A stretch of 64,000 bases of DNA, taken from the NCBI RefSeq assembly GCF_008245045.1, contig NZ_CP043428.1, forward strand, positions 1,054,001-1,118,000, read 5' to 3'. The position numbers were made by a program, and so were the translations under genes. Of this stretch, positions 1 to 10,505 are shown one piece after another. The number at the start of each line of letters is the position of its first letter. The stretch's first letter is position 1. Source of the stretch: Campylobacter volucris. Lineage in GTDB: Bacteria > Campylobacterota > Campylobacteria > Campylobacterales > Campylobacteraceae. The notes under the pieces are model-generated. The model saw only the letters and a list, made by a program, of their open reading frames with translations. It had not been told where the DNA came from and searched no databases.

Positions 1-705
1 TTGATATTTGTTTTTTCCAAGTGCTAAGTTACTTGCTATAGCAGAACTAAGCGTACATCCTGTGCCGTGAGTATTTTTAGTATCAATCTTTTCACCTTTA
101 AAGATACTAAATTCTTTCCCATCATAAAAAACATCATTAGTATTTTCTTTACTATGACCACCTTTTATCAAAACACTTTTAGCACCATAATCAAAAAGTT
201 TTAAAGCTGCTTTTTTCATATCTTCTTCATTATAAATTTTAAAATCACATAAAAATTCAGCCTCAGGGATATTTGGAGTGAGTACATCTGCTAATGAAAG
301 AATTTCATCTTTAAAGAATTGACAATTTTCCAAAGGCATTAAAGCATAGCCGTTTTTAGCAAACATCACAGGATCAATTACTATATTTTCACATTTAAAA
401 TGAAGTAAATTTTCTTTTACACAACTTATAATCTCTTTAGAACCAAGCATACCAATTTTTACAGCTTTAGGGGTAATATCTTCATAAATTGCTAGCATTT
501 GTTCATCTATAATTTTTTTAGGTATATCAAAACAAGAAATAACCCTAGTAGTATTTTCAGCTACCACGCTTAACACTACACTCATTCCAAACAAACCATG
601 AGCACTAAAAGTTTTCAAATCAGCTTGCAATCCAGCTCCACCACTACAATCACTGCCTGCTATAGTAAGAATTGGAATTTTTGTTTTAGTTTGTGCTTGT
701 ATCAT
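1..705 (-). CDS. thiD: Hydroxymethylpyrimidine (phosphate) kinase ThiD, partial (C-terminus outside window)
   Basis: ThiD phosphorylates hydroxymethylpyrimidine and its monophosphate in the pyrimidine branch of thiamine synthesis. I translated the minus strand from the ATG at 705. It opens with MIQAQTKTKIPILTIAGSD and continues SGGAGLQADLK, the ribokinase-fold N-terminus typical of ThiD. Near the window edge it reads DTKNTHGTGCTLSSAIASN, which contains the GTGC anion-hole/catalytic motif of the family. The frame is still open at base 1, so 235 residues are visible and roughly 30 are missing compared with the usual length of about 270. The gene sits directly behind a TPP riboswitch, so thiamine pyrophosphate should repress it. 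The thiSFGHE genes lie about 24 kb away and show no such element. Confidence 0.93.
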   Translation of the reverse strand, partial: MIQAQTKTKIPILTIAGSDCSGGAGLQADLKTFSAHGLFGMSVVLSVVAENTTRVISCFDIPKKIIDEQMLAIYEDITPKAVKIGMLGSKEIISCVKENLLHFKCENIVIDPVMFAKNGYALMPLENCQFFKDEILSLADVLTPNIPEAEFLCDFKIYNEEDMKKAALKLFDYGAKSVLIKGGHSKENTNDVFYDGKEFSIFKGEKIDTKNTHGTGCTLSSAIASNLALGKNKYQ

Positions 706-721
706 TTTTTATCCTTACATT

Positions 722-815
722 TAAAATAAGGAATTTTTTGCAAGAAATTCAAAGTTTGCATTATCAAACTTCTCAAGGGTCGAAGCCAAACTTCCTCTCA
801 GCAAAAAGCTCCCCA
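722..815 (-). promoter_or_regulatory. TPP (THI-box) riboswitch in the thiD leader
   Basis: Read on the minus strand, the 5' arm GGGGAGC (814-808) is followed by the invariant CTGAGAG, then a variable hairpin, then CGACCCTTGAGAA and TTTGATAATGC. This is the order of conserved blocks in the thi-box (CUGAGA, ACCCUU, the GAAC-like and CUGAU-like stretches, UAAUGC). The element ends about 15 bases before the thiD start, so ligand binding probably hides the ribosome binding site, although I could not model the fold. The 3' side of helix P1 is weaker than in textbook examples. Confidence 0.78.
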
Positions 816-864
816 ATAATTAAAAATTATACCTTAGTAATTTTAAATTATCCAAAACTATTGT

Positions 865-870
865 TATAAT
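865..870 (+). promoter_or_regulatory. Sigma-70 -10 box upstream of the phosphatase gene
   Basis: A TATAAT preceded by GT lies 29 bases before the ATG at 899 in AT-rich DNA without an evident -35 box. This is the usual appearance of a Campylobacter housekeeping promoter. The divergent thiD leader begins about 50 bases away. Confidence 0.55.
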
Positions 871-898
871 TTTAAAAATATATATTTTAGGAAATTTA

Positions 899-1360
899 AT
901 GATTAAAATTGTTTTTGTATGTCTGGGAAACATTTGTCGATCACCTATGGCTGAATTTATTATGAAAGATATACTTCAAAAAGCAAATTTAAGACATCTT
1001 TTTAGCATATCTAGCGCAGGAACTTCAGGCTATCATGATGGAGAAGATATGCATCATAAAACCAAAGCCTTATTGAAAAGTAAAAATATCAAAGCTTGTG
1101 ATTTTTGTAGTCAAAAATTAACACAAAAAATATGCGATGAAAATGATTATATCTTTGTAATGGATGATTCTAATTTTAAAGAAGTTGTTAAAAATTTTCC
1201 ACAACACAAACATAAAATTCAAAAAATTACAAACTACACACCCAATTTAACATATACTGAAGTCCCTGATCCTTGGTATAGTGGAAATTTTGATGAAACT
1301 TATTTAATCCTTTCGCAAGCATGTGAAAATATATTCAATCTACTCAAAAAAGATTTTTAA
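899..1360 (+). CDS. Low-molecular-weight protein tyrosine phosphatase
   Basis: A cytoplasmic phosphatase of the LMW-PTP family (Cj1258-like from memory). The P-loop CLGNICRSP at residues 8-16 matches the CX5R(S/T) signature, giving Cys8 as nucleophile and Arg14 as phosphate ligand. The DPWYSG stretch near residue 122 carries the general-acid aspartate in the family DP motif. At 153 residues it has the standard length. The start is supported by AGGA eight bases upstream and a -10 box at 865. It is a single gene between the divergent thiD and the chemoreceptors, and no kinase or polysaccharide export gene accompanies it. Its substrate cannot be read from the sequence; arsenate reductases share this fold, but the DP motif favours a phosphatase. 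Confidence 0.88.
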   Translation: MIKIVFVCLGNICRSPMAEFIMKDILQKANLRHLFSISSAGTSGYHDGEDMHHKTKALLKSKNIKACDFCSQKLTQKICDENDYIFVMDDSNFKEVVKNFPQHKHKIQKITNYTPNLTYTEVPDPWYSGNFDETYLILSQACENIFNLLKKDF

Positions 1361-1389
1361 ATTTAAAAAGTATTTATTATTTTTTTTGA

Positions 1390-1395
1390 TATAAT
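1390..1395 (+). promoter_or_regulatory. -10 box of the chemoreceptor cluster
   Basis: GATATAAT after a T-rich stretch, 35 bases before the first chemoreceptor start at 1430. The second and third receptors have only 34-base gaps before them with no -10 box, so transcription of all three may begin here. Confidence 0.55.
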
Positions 1396-1429
1396 TTTTA
1401 CTTTTAAAAATTACTGAAAGGTTATTTAG

Positions 1430-3406
1430 ATGAAAAGTATCAAGCTAAAAATTTCATTGATCTCTAATATAATAGCCATTGTGTGTCTTGTTATATTGGG
1501 TATTATCACTTTTATTTTCACCAAAGATGCTTTAAACCATGAGGTGGTTAAGGCTGAAATAAATTATGTAAAAACCGCTGAAAAATCTATGAAAGATTTT
1601 AAAAGCTATAATGTCCGTTCTTTGGAAAAATTAGCTCAAGCTGTTACAAGGTATTCTTACGAAGAATTAAATACTCAAGAAAAACTCATGCAAAATACTG
1701 GCAAAATTTTAAAGTCTTTTAGAGATGCAGGAAATTTCTTAGCAGTTTATATAGCACAAACTAATGGAGAACTAATCGTAAGCGATCCAGATAGTGATAG
1801 CAAAGGTTTAGAATATGGAATTTATGGCAAAGCAGATAATTACGATGCTACAACTAGAGAATTTTACATAGAAGCATTAAAAGCAAATGGTTTGTATATT
1901 ACTGCTGCATATATTGATGCTACTACAGGATTGCCTTGCTTTACTTATGCTATGCCAATATATAAAAATAATAAATTAATTGGTATTTTAGCAATTGATG
2001 TTTTAGTAGATGATTTACAAAAAGAATTTAGCGAATTACCGGGCAATACTTTTGTTTTTGATAGAGAATATAATGTATTTGCTTCAACTGATAAAAAATT
2101 ACTTGGAGAAAAAAATCCAGATATTACAACCATAGGCAAATCACATCAACAAATAGGAGATTATAATCTTTTTACTTATACTAATCAAAACAAAGAGGAA
2201 AAATTTGCTATTTGTGCTAAGATTGATGAATATACAATTTGTGCTAGTGAAGATTCTGAGCTTATAGAACTTCCTGCATTAAAAATTGCTTATATCCAAA
2301 CAATTATAGTAGTTTTTACAAGTATTGCAAGCATCATCTTACTTTACTTTATCATATCTTATTACCTCTCCCCACTCCAAAAAATCCAATCAGGTCTTAA
2401 CTCATTCTTTGACTTTATCAATCATAAAACCAAAGATTCTAATCTAATAGATGTTAAAACCAATGACGAATTTGGAGCTATAGCTAAAGCTATCAACGAA
2501 AACATCACTAAAACTAAAAATGCTTTAGAACAAGATGCTAAAGCAGTAGAACAATCAGTTGAAACAGCTAAAGAAATAGAACATGGTAATTTAACAGCAA
2601 GAATAACAGCTATTCCTGCTAATCCTCAATTAATAGAATTAAAAAACGTATTAAATAATATGCTTAGTGTATTAGAAGAAAAGGTTGGTTCTAATATGAA
2701 TGAAATCAACCGTGTATTTGATAGCTATAAAGCATTAGACTTTACTACAGAAGTTGCTAATGCTAAAGGTGAAGTAGAAATTACTACTAATGTATTAGGT
2801 CAAGAAATAGTAAATATGCTAAGACAATCTTCTGAATTTGCTAATTTACTTGCTACTGAAAGTGGTAAATTACAAAGTGCTGTTAGAGAATTAACAGATT
2901 CTTCATCAAGCCAAGCTTCTTCTTTAGAAGAAACAGCTGCTGCTTTAGAAGAAATAACATCTTCTATGCAAAATGTTTCTTCTAAAACTAGTGAAGTAAT
3001 TGCTCAAAGTGAAGAGATTAAAAATGTTACTTCTATTATTGGAGATATTGCTGATCAAATTAATCTACTTGCATTAAATGCTGCAATAGAAGCTGCAAGA
3101 GCTGGAGAACATGGTCGTGGATTTGCTGTTGTTGCTGATGAAGTTAGAAACCTAGCTGAAAGAACTCAAAAGTCTTTAGGTGAAATAGAAGCTAATACTA
3201 ATATCTTAGTTCAATCTATTAATGAAATGGGTGAGAGTATTAAAGAACAAACTACAGGTATTACTCAAATAAATGATGCTGTAGCACAAATTGATCATGT
3301 AACACAAGAAAATCTTAAAATAGCTAAAGATAGTGCTGCAATATCTGAAAATGTAAATCAAATAGCTAATGATATATTAGAAGATGCTAAGAAGAAGAAG
3401 TTTTAG
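1430..3406 (+). CDS. Methyl-accepting chemotaxis protein, dCache sensor (group A Tlp type)
   Basis: A membrane chemoreceptor of 658 residues. The N-terminal membrane segment is at about 7-29, the periplasmic double-Cache sensor at about 32-280, the second membrane segment at about 285-309, a HAMP-like linker to about 365, and then the cytoplasmic coiled coil. The hairpin tip, which contains [38 protein letters not shown], lies at about 540-580. The sensor carries Arg143, Tyr161 and Asp163 in the arrangement known from amino-acid-binding dCache domains, so an amino-acid-like ligand is a reasonable inference. From base 2498 to the stop the DNA is almost identical to the next two genes. In C. 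jejuni, Tlp2, Tlp3 and Tlp4 likewise share one signalling domain. An AAGG stands before the start. Confidence 0.9.
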   Translation: MKSIKLKISLISNIIAIVCLVILGIITFIFTKDALNHEVVKAEINYVKTAEKSMKDFKSYNVRSLEKLAQAVTRYSYEELNTQEKLMQNTGKILKSFRDAGNFLAVYIAQTNGELIVSDPDSDSKGLEYGIYGKADNYDATTREFYIEALKANGLYITAAYIDATTGLPCFTYAMPIYKNNKLIGILAIDVLVDDLQKEFSELPGNTFVFDREYNVFASTDKKLLGEKNPDITTIGKSHQQIGDYNLFTYTNQNKEEKFAICAKIDEYTICASEDSELIELPALKIAYIQTIIVVFTSIASIILLYFIISYYLSPLQKIQSGLNSFFDFINHKTKDSNLIDVKTNDEFGAIAKAINENITKTKNALEQDAKAVEQSVETAKEIEHGNLTARITAIPANPQLIELKNVLNNMLSVLEEKVGSNMNEINRVFDSYKALDFTTEVANAKGEVEITTNVLGQEIVNMLRQSSEFANLLATESGKLQSAVRELTDSSSSQASSLEETAAALEEITSSMQNVSSKTSEVIAQSEEIKNVTSIIGDIADQINLLALNAAIEAARAGEHGRGFAVVADEVRNLAERTQKSLGEIEANTNILVQSINEMGESIKEQTTGITQINDAVAQIDHVTQENLKIAKDSAAISENVNQIANDILEDAKKKKF

Positions 3407-3440
3407 AATTTGAATTAAAACATTTTATAAGGAGAAATGA

Positions 3441-5534
3441 ATGTTAAAAAATTTAAAATTAGGCAGTAAAATTTTGTTGATATTATCTAGTGCTATAGTC
3501 ATTGGTATATCTATATTAGCTAGTTTGATAATTTTCCAAAGCTCAAAAACATTAAACATTGAAGCTAGTAAAATTTTAGTTAGTAGTGCCAATAGATATG
3601 CAAATGGCATACAAGGAATAACGCAAAATGTATATTCTGCATTATATACTTTTCAAGGGACTATAAAATCTATAACTAGTAATGATAAACCACTAGATAT
3701 CAATGTTGCTAAAGCCTTTTTAGAAAGTACGTTAGATTCAAATTCTTGGACATCTTATGCTTATATGCATTTGTTAAATGGAACAAAATATTTTGGTGAA
3801 AAATCTGATTATTTTACTAATGATAAACAATTTTTATTATTATTAAAAGATGCTGCTCCAACTTCTCAAGGTGGGGTAACAGTATTAAAAGCTGATTCTA
3901 GTATTTTAAATTTTAGAGCTACAAAAGAAGCATTAAAAAGTAAAGATGCATATAGTGGTAGACCAAGAGATATTACGATAAATGGAGAAACACACTCTTT
4001 ATTTAATATTACATTACCTCTTTTTGACTCTAATGGAAATATTATAGGTATTGTGGGAGCTTTAGTTCGTATTGATTTATTAAGAAAAGAACTAAATGAT
4101 CCAAGTAAAAGTTTATTTGAGGGCGATCAAAGATTATTAATAGCTGATAATGGCTTGATAGCTTCAAGCCCTAAAAAAGAATACGTAGGAAAGATTATCA
4201 CCCAAGTTAATCCTCATCCTAGTGCTAAGATTGTTTTAGATATGCAAAACAAAAAAGAAAATGGTTCGTTTATTTTTATACCTGCTTCATCTAATTTAGA
4301 AAACATAGCAAATATCATTAATTTTAACTTATGGGAAGGATCTAAGCAACATTGGTCTATAGTTACATTAGCACCAAAAACTTCTGTAGAAGCACCGCTT
4401 TATTCTTTAATATATATAATAATCATTGTATCTATTATAGTTTTATTAGCTATTATGTCTATTATTTATATTTTCATCAAAAAAGGTGTTGTTGAAAGAA
4501 TTACAAAATTACAATCTACTTTGTTTAATTTCTTCAAATTTATCAATTTTGAGATTAAAGATGTTCGCATAGATAATTCTATTGTATCAAACGATGAACT
4601 AGGTGTTATGGCTAAAGCCATTAATGAAAACATCACTAAAACTAAAAATGCTTTAGAACAAGATGCTAAAGCAGTAGAACAATCAGTTGAAACAGCTAAA
4701 GAAATAGAACATGGTAATTTAACAGCAAGAATAACAGCTATTCCTGCTAATCCTCAATTAATAGAATTAAAAAACGTATTAAATAATATGCTTAGTGTAT
4801 TAGAAGAAAAGGTTGGTTCTAATATGAATGAAATCAACCGTGTATTTGATAGCTATAAAGCATTAGACTTTACTACAGAAGTTGCTAATGCTAAAGGTGA
4901 AGTAGAAATTACTACTAATGTATTAGGTCAAGAAATAGTAAATATGCTAAGACAATCTTCTGAATTTGCTAATTTACTTGCTACTGAAAGTGGTAAATTA
5001 CAAAGTGCTGTTAGAGAATTAACAGATTCTTCATCAAGCCAAGCTTCTTCTTTAGAAGAAACAGCTGCTGCTTTAGAAGAAATAACATCTTCTATGCAAA
5101 ATGTTTCTTCTAAAACTAGTGAAGTAATTGCTCAAAGTGAAGAGATTAAAAATGTTACTTCTATTATTGGAGATATTGCTGATCAAATTAATCTATTAGC
5201 ATTAAATGCTGCAATAGAAGCTGCAAGAGCTGGAGAACATGGTCGTGGATTTGCTGTTGTTGCTGATGAAGTTAGAAACCTAGCTGAAAGAACTCAAAAG
5301 TCTTTAGGTGAAATAGAAGCTAATACTAATATCTTAGTTCAATCTATTAATGAAATGGGTGAGAGTATTAAAGAACAAACTACAGGTATTACTCAAATAA
5401 ATGATGCTGTAGCACAAATTGATCATGTAACACAAGAAAATCTTAAAATAGCTAAAGATAGTGCTGCAATATCTGAAAATGTAAATCAAATAGCTAATGA
5501 TATATTAGAAGATGCTAAGAAGAAGAAGTTTTAG
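3441..5534 (+). CDS. Methyl-accepting chemotaxis protein, Cache sensor, tandem copy 1
   Basis: A 697-residue chemoreceptor with TM1 at about 8-30, a periplasmic Cache-type sensor at about 31-315, TM2 at about 318-346, and the shared group A signalling domain from about residue 396. The sensor differs from that of the preceding receptor, but contains the Cache-like stretch ending [20 protein letters not shown]. The next gene encodes exactly the same protein. A strong AAGGAG precedes the ATG. The 34-base gap before it is repeated before the next gene. Three codon-level positions in the signalling domain distinguish this copy from the third gene, all synonymous: Leu TTA at 5196, and Ile ATA and Ala GCA where the third gene has ATT and GCT. 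Confidence 0.9.
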   Translation: MLKNLKLGSKILLILSSAIVIGISILASLIIFQSSKTLNIEASKILVSSANRYANGIQGITQNVYSALYTFQGTIKSITSNDKPLDINVAKAFLESTLDSNSWTSYAYMHLLNGTKYFGEKSDYFTNDKQFLLLLKDAAPTSQGGVTVLKADSSILNFRATKEALKSKDAYSGRPRDITINGETHSLFNITLPLFDSNGNIIGIVGALVRIDLLRKELNDPSKSLFEGDQRLLIADNGLIASSPKKEYVGKIITQVNPHPSAKIVLDMQNKKENGSFIFIPASSNLENIANIINFNLWEGSKQHWSIVTLAPKTSVEAPLYSLIYIIIIVSIIVLLAIMSIIYIFIKKGVVERITKLQSTLFNFFKFINFEIKDVRIDNSIVSNDELGVMAKAINENITKTKNALEQDAKAVEQSVETAKEIEHGNLTARITAIPANPQLIELKNVLNNMLSVLEEKVGSNMNEINRVFDSYKALDFTTEVANAKGEVEITTNVLGQEIVNMLRQSSEFANLLATESGKLQSAVRELTDSSSSQASSLEETAAALEEITSSMQNVSSKTSEVIAQSEEIKNVTSIIGDIADQINLLALNAAIEAARAGEHGRGFAVVADEVRNLAERTQKSLGEIEANTNILVQSINEMGESIKEQTTGITQINDAVAQIDHVTQENLKIAKDSAAISENVNQIANDILEDAKKKKF

Positions 5535-5568
5535 AATTTGAATTAAAACATTTTATAAGGAGAAATGA

Positions 5569-7662
5569 ATGTTAAAAAATTTAAAATTAGGCAGTAAAAT
5601 TTTGTTGATATTATCTAGTGCTATAGTCATTGGTATATCTATATTAGCTAGTTTGATAATTTTCCAAAGCTCAAAAACATTAAACATTGAAGCTAGTAAA
5701 ATTTTAGTTAGTAGTGCCAATAGATATGCAAATGGCATACAAGGAATAACGCAAAATGTATATTCTGCATTATATACTTTTCAAGGGACTATAAAATCTA
5801 TAACTAGTAATGATAAACCACTAGATATCAATGTTGCTAAAGCCTTTTTAGAAAGTACGTTAGATTCAAATTCTTGGACATCTTATGCTTATATGCATTT
5901 GTTAAATGGAACAAAATATTTTGGTGAAAAATCTGATTATTTTACTAATGATAAACAATTTTTATTATTATTAAAAGATGCTGCTCCAACTTCTCAAGGT
6001 GGGGTAACAGTATTAAAAGCTGATTCTAGTATTTTAAATTTTAGAGCTACAAAAGAAGCATTAAAAAGTAAAGATGCATATAGTGGTAGACCAAGAGATA
6101 TTACGATAAATGGAGAAACACACTCTTTATTTAATATTACATTACCTCTTTTTGACTCTAATGGAAATATTATAGGTATTGTGGGAGCTTTAGTTCGTAT
6201 TGATTTATTAAGAAAAGAACTAAATGATCCAAGTAAAAGTTTATTTGAGGGCGATCAAAGATTATTAATAGCTGATAATGGCTTGATAGCTTCAAGCCCT
6301 AAAAAAGAATACGTAGGAAAGATTATCACCCAAGTTAATCCTCATCCTAGTGCTAAGATTGTTTTAGATATGCAAAACAAAAAAGAAAATGGTTCGTTTA
6401 TTTTTATACCTGCTTCATCTAATTTAGAAAACATAGCAAATATCATTAATTTTAACTTATGGGAAGGATCTAAGCAACATTGGTCTATAGTTACATTAGC
6501 ACCAAAAACTTCTGTAGAAGCACCGCTTTATTCTTTAATATATATAATAATCATTGTATCTATTATAGTTTTATTAGCTATTATGTCTATTATTTATATT
6601 TTCATCAAAAAAGGTGTTGTTGAAAGAATTACAAAATTACAATCTACTTTGTTTAATTTCTTCAAATTTATCAATTTTGAGATTAAAGATGTTCGCATAG
6701 ATAATTCTATTGTATCAAACGATGAACTAGGTGTTATGGCTAAAGCCATTAATGAAAACATCACTAAAACTAAAAATGCTTTAGAACAAGATGCTAAAGC
6801 AGTAGAACAATCAGTTGAAACAGCTAAAGAAATAGAACATGGTAATTTAACAGCAAGAATAACAGCTATTCCTGCTAATCCTCAATTAATAGAATTAAAA
6901 AACGTATTAAATAATATGCTTAGTGTATTAGAAGAAAAGGTTGGTTCTAATATGAATGAAATCAACCGTGTATTTGATAGCTATAAAGCATTAGACTTTA
7001 CTACAGAAGTTGCTAATGCTAAAGGTGAAGTAGAAATTACTACTAATGTATTAGGTCAAGAAATAGTAAATATGCTAAGACAATCTTCTGAATTTGCTAA
7101 TTTACTTGCTACTGAAAGTGGTAAATTACAAAGTGCTGTTAGAGAATTAACAGATTCTTCATCAAGCCAAGCTTCTTCTTTAGAAGAAACAGCTGCTGCT
7201 TTAGAAGAAATAACATCTTCTATGCAAAATGTTTCTTCTAAAACTAGTGAAGTAATTGCTCAAAGTGAAGAGATTAAAAATGTTACTTCTATTATTGGAG
7301 ATATTGCTGATCAAATTAATCTACTTGCATTAAATGCTGCAATAGAAGCTGCAAGAGCTGGAGAACATGGTCGTGGATTTGCTGTTGTTGCTGATGAAGT
7401 TAGAAACCTAGCTGAAAGAACTCAAAAGTCTTTAGGTGAAATAGAAGCTAATACTAATATCTTAGTTCAATCTATTAATGAAATGGGTGAGAGTATTAAA
7501 GAACAAACTACAGGTATTACTCAAATTAATGATGCTGTAGCTCAAATTGATCATGTAACACAAGAAAATCTTAAAATAGCTAAAGATAGTGCTGCAATAT
7601 CTGAAAATGTAAATCAAATAGCTAATGATATATTAGAAGATGCTAAGAAGAAGAAGTTTTAA
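5569..7662 (+). CDS. Methyl-accepting chemotaxis protein, Cache sensor, tandem copy 2
   Basis: The translation is identical over 697 residues to the gene at 3441, with the same Cache sensor, two membrane segments and signalling domain. It lies exactly 2,128 bases downstream of the first copy. The differences I found are all synonymous and all in the signalling domain: CTT at 7324-7326, ATT ending at 7527 and GCT ending at 7542. The CTT agrees with the first receptor at 1430 rather than with the adjacent copy, which suggests gene conversion between signalling domains. After its stop the shared sequence ends and an AT-rich gap follows. Identical sensors should give dosage rather than a new specificity. 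Confidence 0.88.
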   Translation: MLKNLKLGSKILLILSSAIVIGISILASLIIFQSSKTLNIEASKILVSSANRYANGIQGITQNVYSALYTFQGTIKSITSNDKPLDINVAKAFLESTLDSNSWTSYAYMHLLNGTKYFGEKSDYFTNDKQFLLLLKDAAPTSQGGVTVLKADSSILNFRATKEALKSKDAYSGRPRDITINGETHSLFNITLPLFDSNGNIIGIVGALVRIDLLRKELNDPSKSLFEGDQRLLIADNGLIASSPKKEYVGKIITQVNPHPSAKIVLDMQNKKENGSFIFIPASSNLENIANIINFNLWEGSKQHWSIVTLAPKTSVEAPLYSLIYIIIIVSIIVLLAIMSIIYIFIKKGVVERITKLQSTLFNFFKFINFEIKDVRIDNSIVSNDELGVMAKAINENITKTKNALEQDAKAVEQSVETAKEIEHGNLTARITAIPANPQLIELKNVLNNMLSVLEEKVGSNMNEINRVFDSYKALDFTTEVANAKGEVEITTNVLGQEIVNMLRQSSEFANLLATESGKLQSAVRELTDSSSSQASSLEETAAALEEITSSMQNVSSKTSEVIAQSEEIKNVTSIIGDIADQINLLALNAAIEAARAGEHGRGFAVVADEVRNLAERTQKSLGEIEANTNILVQSINEMGESIKEQTTGITQINDAVAQIDHVTQENLKIAKDSAAISENVNQIANDILEDAKKKKF

Positions 7663-7704
7663 TAAAATAAAGCTTTAAATACTACAAAATAATAAAACAA
7701 TAAT

Positions 7705-7735
7705 TTAAGTCTATATAGATAATATATAGACTTAA
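7705..7735. other. Perfect 13-bp inverted repeat in the 281-base gap after the receptors
   Basis: TTAAGTCTATATA, a five-base loop GATAA, and the exact complement. It lies between convergent genes (receptor ending 7662, minus-strand gene ending 7944) and could end transcription, but neither side has a clean T-run. The remainder of 7663-7943 is AT-rich with no open frame or other recognisable signal. Confidence 0.5.
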
Positions 7736-7943
7736 AAGATATAAGCTTAAGAGGTTTTTTAAACTAAAACTTGTAAAACTTATAAAATCTATAATTAAAA
7801 TTTATAGTATTATAGGTTTGTTATATGCGATGTTGAATTTGGTATAAGTAAAATAAACGATTAAAACATCAAAATTGATAGCTTATTAACTCTATAAATA
7901 AATAATTATTCAAGATGGGTTTGGTTAAATTTAACTAATTACA

Positions 7944-8306
7944 TTAAACTATATATGTTTTTAAACATACACCATCTATTTTTAATTTGTAGTATTGGTT
8001 TAGGTTTTTAATCTCATCTACTAAAAATAAAATTTTCATATCAAACATATAAAATTCAGCTAATTTTGAAGCTATTTTAGCAAGATTTTTATCTTCAATC
8101 AAAGCATATTTTGCCTCTAGGGCATTTGAAAGTATTAACTCATCTTCATTTTGTACAAAAATTGCAAATTCAATATTTTCTTTTTTTGCCTTTTTGATAT
8201 TTTCTTCATCAAATTTAAAACAATTGATACCATCTTTTACAAAATCACCATCTTGATAATGAAAAAATTTTTGCATATTAATTAATTCATGTCCAAATAT
8301 AAGCAT
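7944..8306 (-). CDS. Conserved hypothetical protein coupled to rsmG
   Basis: A 120-residue soluble protein that I do not recognise. It has no signal peptide or membrane segment and is rich in Lys, Glu and Ile with alternating hydrophobic strands (for example FAIFVQNEDELILSNA and MKILFLVDEIKNL), suggesting a small alpha/beta fold. Its ATG follows the rsmG stop by one base (TGACATG), so it is probably translated by coupling in a ribA-rsmG-this-gene operon. An internal Met at residue 11 could be the true start. No function is assigned. Confidence 0.72.
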   Translation of the reverse strand: MLIFGHELINMQKFFHYQDGDFVKDGINCFKFDEENIKKAKKENIEFAIFVQNEDELILSNALEAKYALIEDKNLAKIASKLAEFYMFDMKILFLVDEIKNLNQYYKLKIDGVCLKTYIV

Positions 8307-8307
8307 G

Positions 8308-8889
8308 TCACCCTTTCATTTGCAATATACAATAATTTCTAAAATTATCATTAAAAATTTTATAATTTTTAATTTGCCCTAACTCCTCATAGACTTGACT
8401 ACCCTTGTAAAGCAAAAAAGTAGTATTTTCATCATAAAAACCTTGACAAAGCTCTATTAAAGGAGCAATATCCATTAATGCTCTAGAGCAAATAAGATCA
8501 ACTTTAAATTTAGGGTAATTTTGCAATTTTTCTTTGATGATGTTTAAATTTAACAAACCAAGTTCAGTTTTAACCACTCTTAAAAATGAAGCTTTTTTTG
8601 CATTTGGTTCAAATAAAAAAAACTCACTCTCGTTTAATATACACGCTAAAAATACAGCTGGAAAACCTGCTCCACTGCCAACATCGATGATTTTTTTTGC
8701 AAAGTGTAAATCATAAAAATCTAAAATTTTAACACTATCTATAATGTTTTCATCGATATTTGCAAAATGAGTCAAGTTATGGATGCGATTAAATTTTTGC
8801 AAAATTTGTTTATATTGTTTGATTTTGCAAAAAAAATCATCATAAGATTTTTCTTTTAAAAAATTTAACCTTTGCTTATACTCATTCAA
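8308..8889 (-). CDS. rsmG: 16S rRNA (guanine-N7) methyltransferase RsmG (GidB)
   Basis: RsmG methylates N7 of G527 in 16S rRNA using S-adenosylmethionine. The Rossmann motif [16 protein letters not shown] lies at about residues 62-77 and the family stretch DLICSRAL at about 131-138. The 193-residue length is typical of epsilonproteobacterial RsmG. The frame begins with TTG at 8889, which overlaps the ribA stop as TTGA. The nearby ATG at 8885 is in another frame, so the unusual TTG start is well supported. In other bacteria, loss of RsmG gives low-level streptomycin resistance. Confidence 0.9.
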   Translation of the reverse strand: MNEYKQRLNFLKEKSYDDFFCKIKQYKQILQKFNRIHNLTHFANIDENIIDSVKILDFYDLHFAKKIIDVGSGAGFPAVFLACILNESEFFLFEPNAKKASFLRVVKTELGLLNLNIIKEKLQNYPKFKVDLICSRALMDIAPLIELCQGFYDENTTFLLYKGSQVYEELGQIKNYKIFNDNFRNYCILQMKG

Positions 8890-9446
8890 TTTAAATGCCC
8901 CATTTGAGTGTGTTTGATTTGTAAATATTCTTTATTAAAACGATTTGCATCAATGAGTATTGGCACTCTTATATTAAGCTTGTCTTTTAAAGAATCAATT
9001 TTTTGAGGATTATTGGTTAATAAATTTACCTTAGTAATTTTATAATGATCTAGTATAAAATCGACTATTTCATAACTACGCTCGTCTGCTTTAAAGCCTA
9101 ATTGATGATTTGCTTTTATAGTATCAAAACCCTTATCTTGCAAAGCATAAGCATTGATTTTATTAAATAATCCTATACCTCTGCCTTCTTGCCTTAAATA
9201 AATAACCATTCCTCCATGCTCTTGTATATACTTTAAAGAAAATTCAAGTTGCTCTCCACAATCACATTTTAAACTTTTTAGCACATCTCCTGTAAGACAT
9301 TCTGAATGAATTCTAATATTTACTTCTTTATCAAAACTACCTTTAAAAATACAAATATGCTCTTTATCATTTTCTTTAAAACTTTGAATAAAAAATTCAC
9401 CAAAATGCGTAGGAAGTTTGGCTATATCAGAAATTTGTATAGTCAT
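8886..9446 (-). CDS. ribA: GTP cyclohydrolase II
   Basis: RibA opens GTP to formate, pyrophosphate and the diaminopyrimidine that starts riboflavin synthesis. The zinc-site cysteines are in [18 protein letters not shown] at about residues 50-67, and the catalytic stretch [10 protein letters not shown] follows at about 80-90. At 186 residues it is the stand-alone RibA, not the RibBA fusion. I chose the ATG at 9446 ([11 protein letters not shown]). A GTG two codons upstream is also open and slightly closer to the AAGGT sequence. The stop overlaps the rsmG start by four bases. Confidence 0.93.
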   Translation of the reverse strand: MTIQISDIAKLPTHFGEFFIQSFKENDKEHICIFKGSFDKEVNIRIHSECLTGDVLKSLKCDCGEQLEFSLKYIQEHGGMVIYLRQEGRGIGLFNKINAYALQDKGFDTIKANHQLGFKADERSYEIVDFILDHYKITKVNLLTNNPQKIDSLKDKLNIRVPILIDANRFNKEYLQIKHTQMGHLN

Positions 9447-9515
9447 TATCACTTACCTTTTTTTATAAAAAATATGTTAAAATCAAAAGAATTTTAACAA
9501 ACAAAAAGGAAATTT

Positions 9516-10496
9516 ATGTTTAAACGCTTTAGAAGATTAAGATCAAATGAAAATATTAGAGCTTTAGTCAGAGAAAATACCTTAAATATAAATGATTTAA
9601 TCTATCCACTTTTTGTTGTTGATGGAAAAAATATCAAAAAAGAAATTTCTTCCATGCCTGATGTTTTTCAAATGAGCTTAGATGAAATTTTAAAAGAATG
9701 CGAAGAATTGGTTTTGCTAGGTATAAAAGCAATTATTTTATTTGGTGTTTTAGAAGATGATAAAAAAGATAGCTGTGGAAGTGATGCTTTAAGCGATGAT
9801 GGGTTAATTGCAAGAAGCCTAAGAGAAATCAAAGCAAAATTTCCAAATTTAATCATCATTACCGATCTTTGCTTTTGTGAATATACAGACCATGGACATT
9901 GTGGGATTATAAATCCAAAAACTAAAAGCGTAGATAATGACTTAACTTTAGAAATTTCAGCCAAACAAGCTTTGATCCATGCTAAAAATGGTGCAGATAT
10001 GATTGCACCAAGCGGTATGATGGATGGCATTGTTTATACTTTAAGAAAAACTTTGGATGAAAATGGTTATGAAAATTTACCAATTATGGCTTATTCTACT
10101 AAATTTGCTTCTGCTTATTATGGACCATTTAGAGAGGTGGCAAAATCTACTCCAAGCTATGGAGATAGAAAAACTTATCAAATGGATTTTGCTAATGCTA
10201 AAGAAGCATTATGTGAAAGCTTAGAAGATGAAAAACAAGGCGCAGATATTTTGATGGTAAAACCTGCACTTGCGTATTTAGATGTAGTAAAAGAACTTTC
10301 ACAAAATTCAAAACTTCCAATTTGTGTGTATAATGTAAGCGGAGAATATGCATTATTAAAAGCTGGACAAAAAGCTGGAGTGATTGATTATGAAAAAATG
10401 ATTTTTGAAACTATGCTTGCTTTTAAAAGAGCTGGTGCAAAACTTATCATCACTTATCATGCAAAAGAAATTGCAAAAATTTTGAGTCAAAAATAA
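9516..10496 (+). CDS. hemB: Delta-aminolevulinic acid dehydratase (porphobilinogen synthase)
   Basis: HemB condenses two 5-aminolevulinate molecules to porphobilinogen, the second step of haem synthesis from glutamate. The N-terminus [20 protein letters not shown] is typical. The metal-binding region [12 protein letters not shown] is at about residues 119-130. The two Schiff-base lysines lie in MAYSTKFAS (about 191-199) and [10 protein letters not shown] (about 247-256). Its length of 326 residues is standard. AAAAAGGA stands eight bases before the ATG, and a TAAAAT at 9478-9483 is a likely -10 box. It begins a plus-strand run that also contains hemN, so two haem genes are probably co-transcribed. 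Confidence 0.95.
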   Translation: MFKRFRRLRSNENIRALVRENTLNINDLIYPLFVVDGKNIKKEISSMPDVFQMSLDEILKECEELVLLGIKAIILFGVLEDDKKDSCGSDALSDDGLIARSLREIKAKFPNLIIITDLCFCEYTDHGHCGIINPKTKSVDNDLTLEISAKQALIHAKNGADMIAPSGMMDGIVYTLRKTLDENGYENLPIMAYSTKFASAYYGPFREVAKSTPSYGDRKTYQMDFANAKEALCESLEDEKQGADILMVKPALAYLDVVKELSQNSKLPICVYNVSGEYALLKAGQKAGVIDYEKMIFETMLAFKRAGAKLIITYHAKEIAKILSQK

Positions 10497-10505
10497 AGGA
10501 AAAAA

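Larger units (their letters stand above)
3407..7662 (+). repeat. Tandem direct repeat of 2 x 2,128 bp containing one chemoreceptor gene each
   Basis: Units 3407-5534 and 5535-7662 each hold a 34-base leader with AAGGAG plus a full receptor gene. A third partial copy is the 909-base signalling-domain segment at 2498-3406, at the same 2,128-base spacing. This arrangement is what unequal crossing-over between shared signalling domains would produce. The few synonymous differences argue against a simple assembly duplication but do not exclude a wrong copy number. Confidence 0.9.

Noticed and set aside
3425-3610. Minus-strand 61-residue frame repeated at 5553-5738
   Set aside because: It is repeated only because the receptor gene is duplicated; antisense to a clear signal segment.
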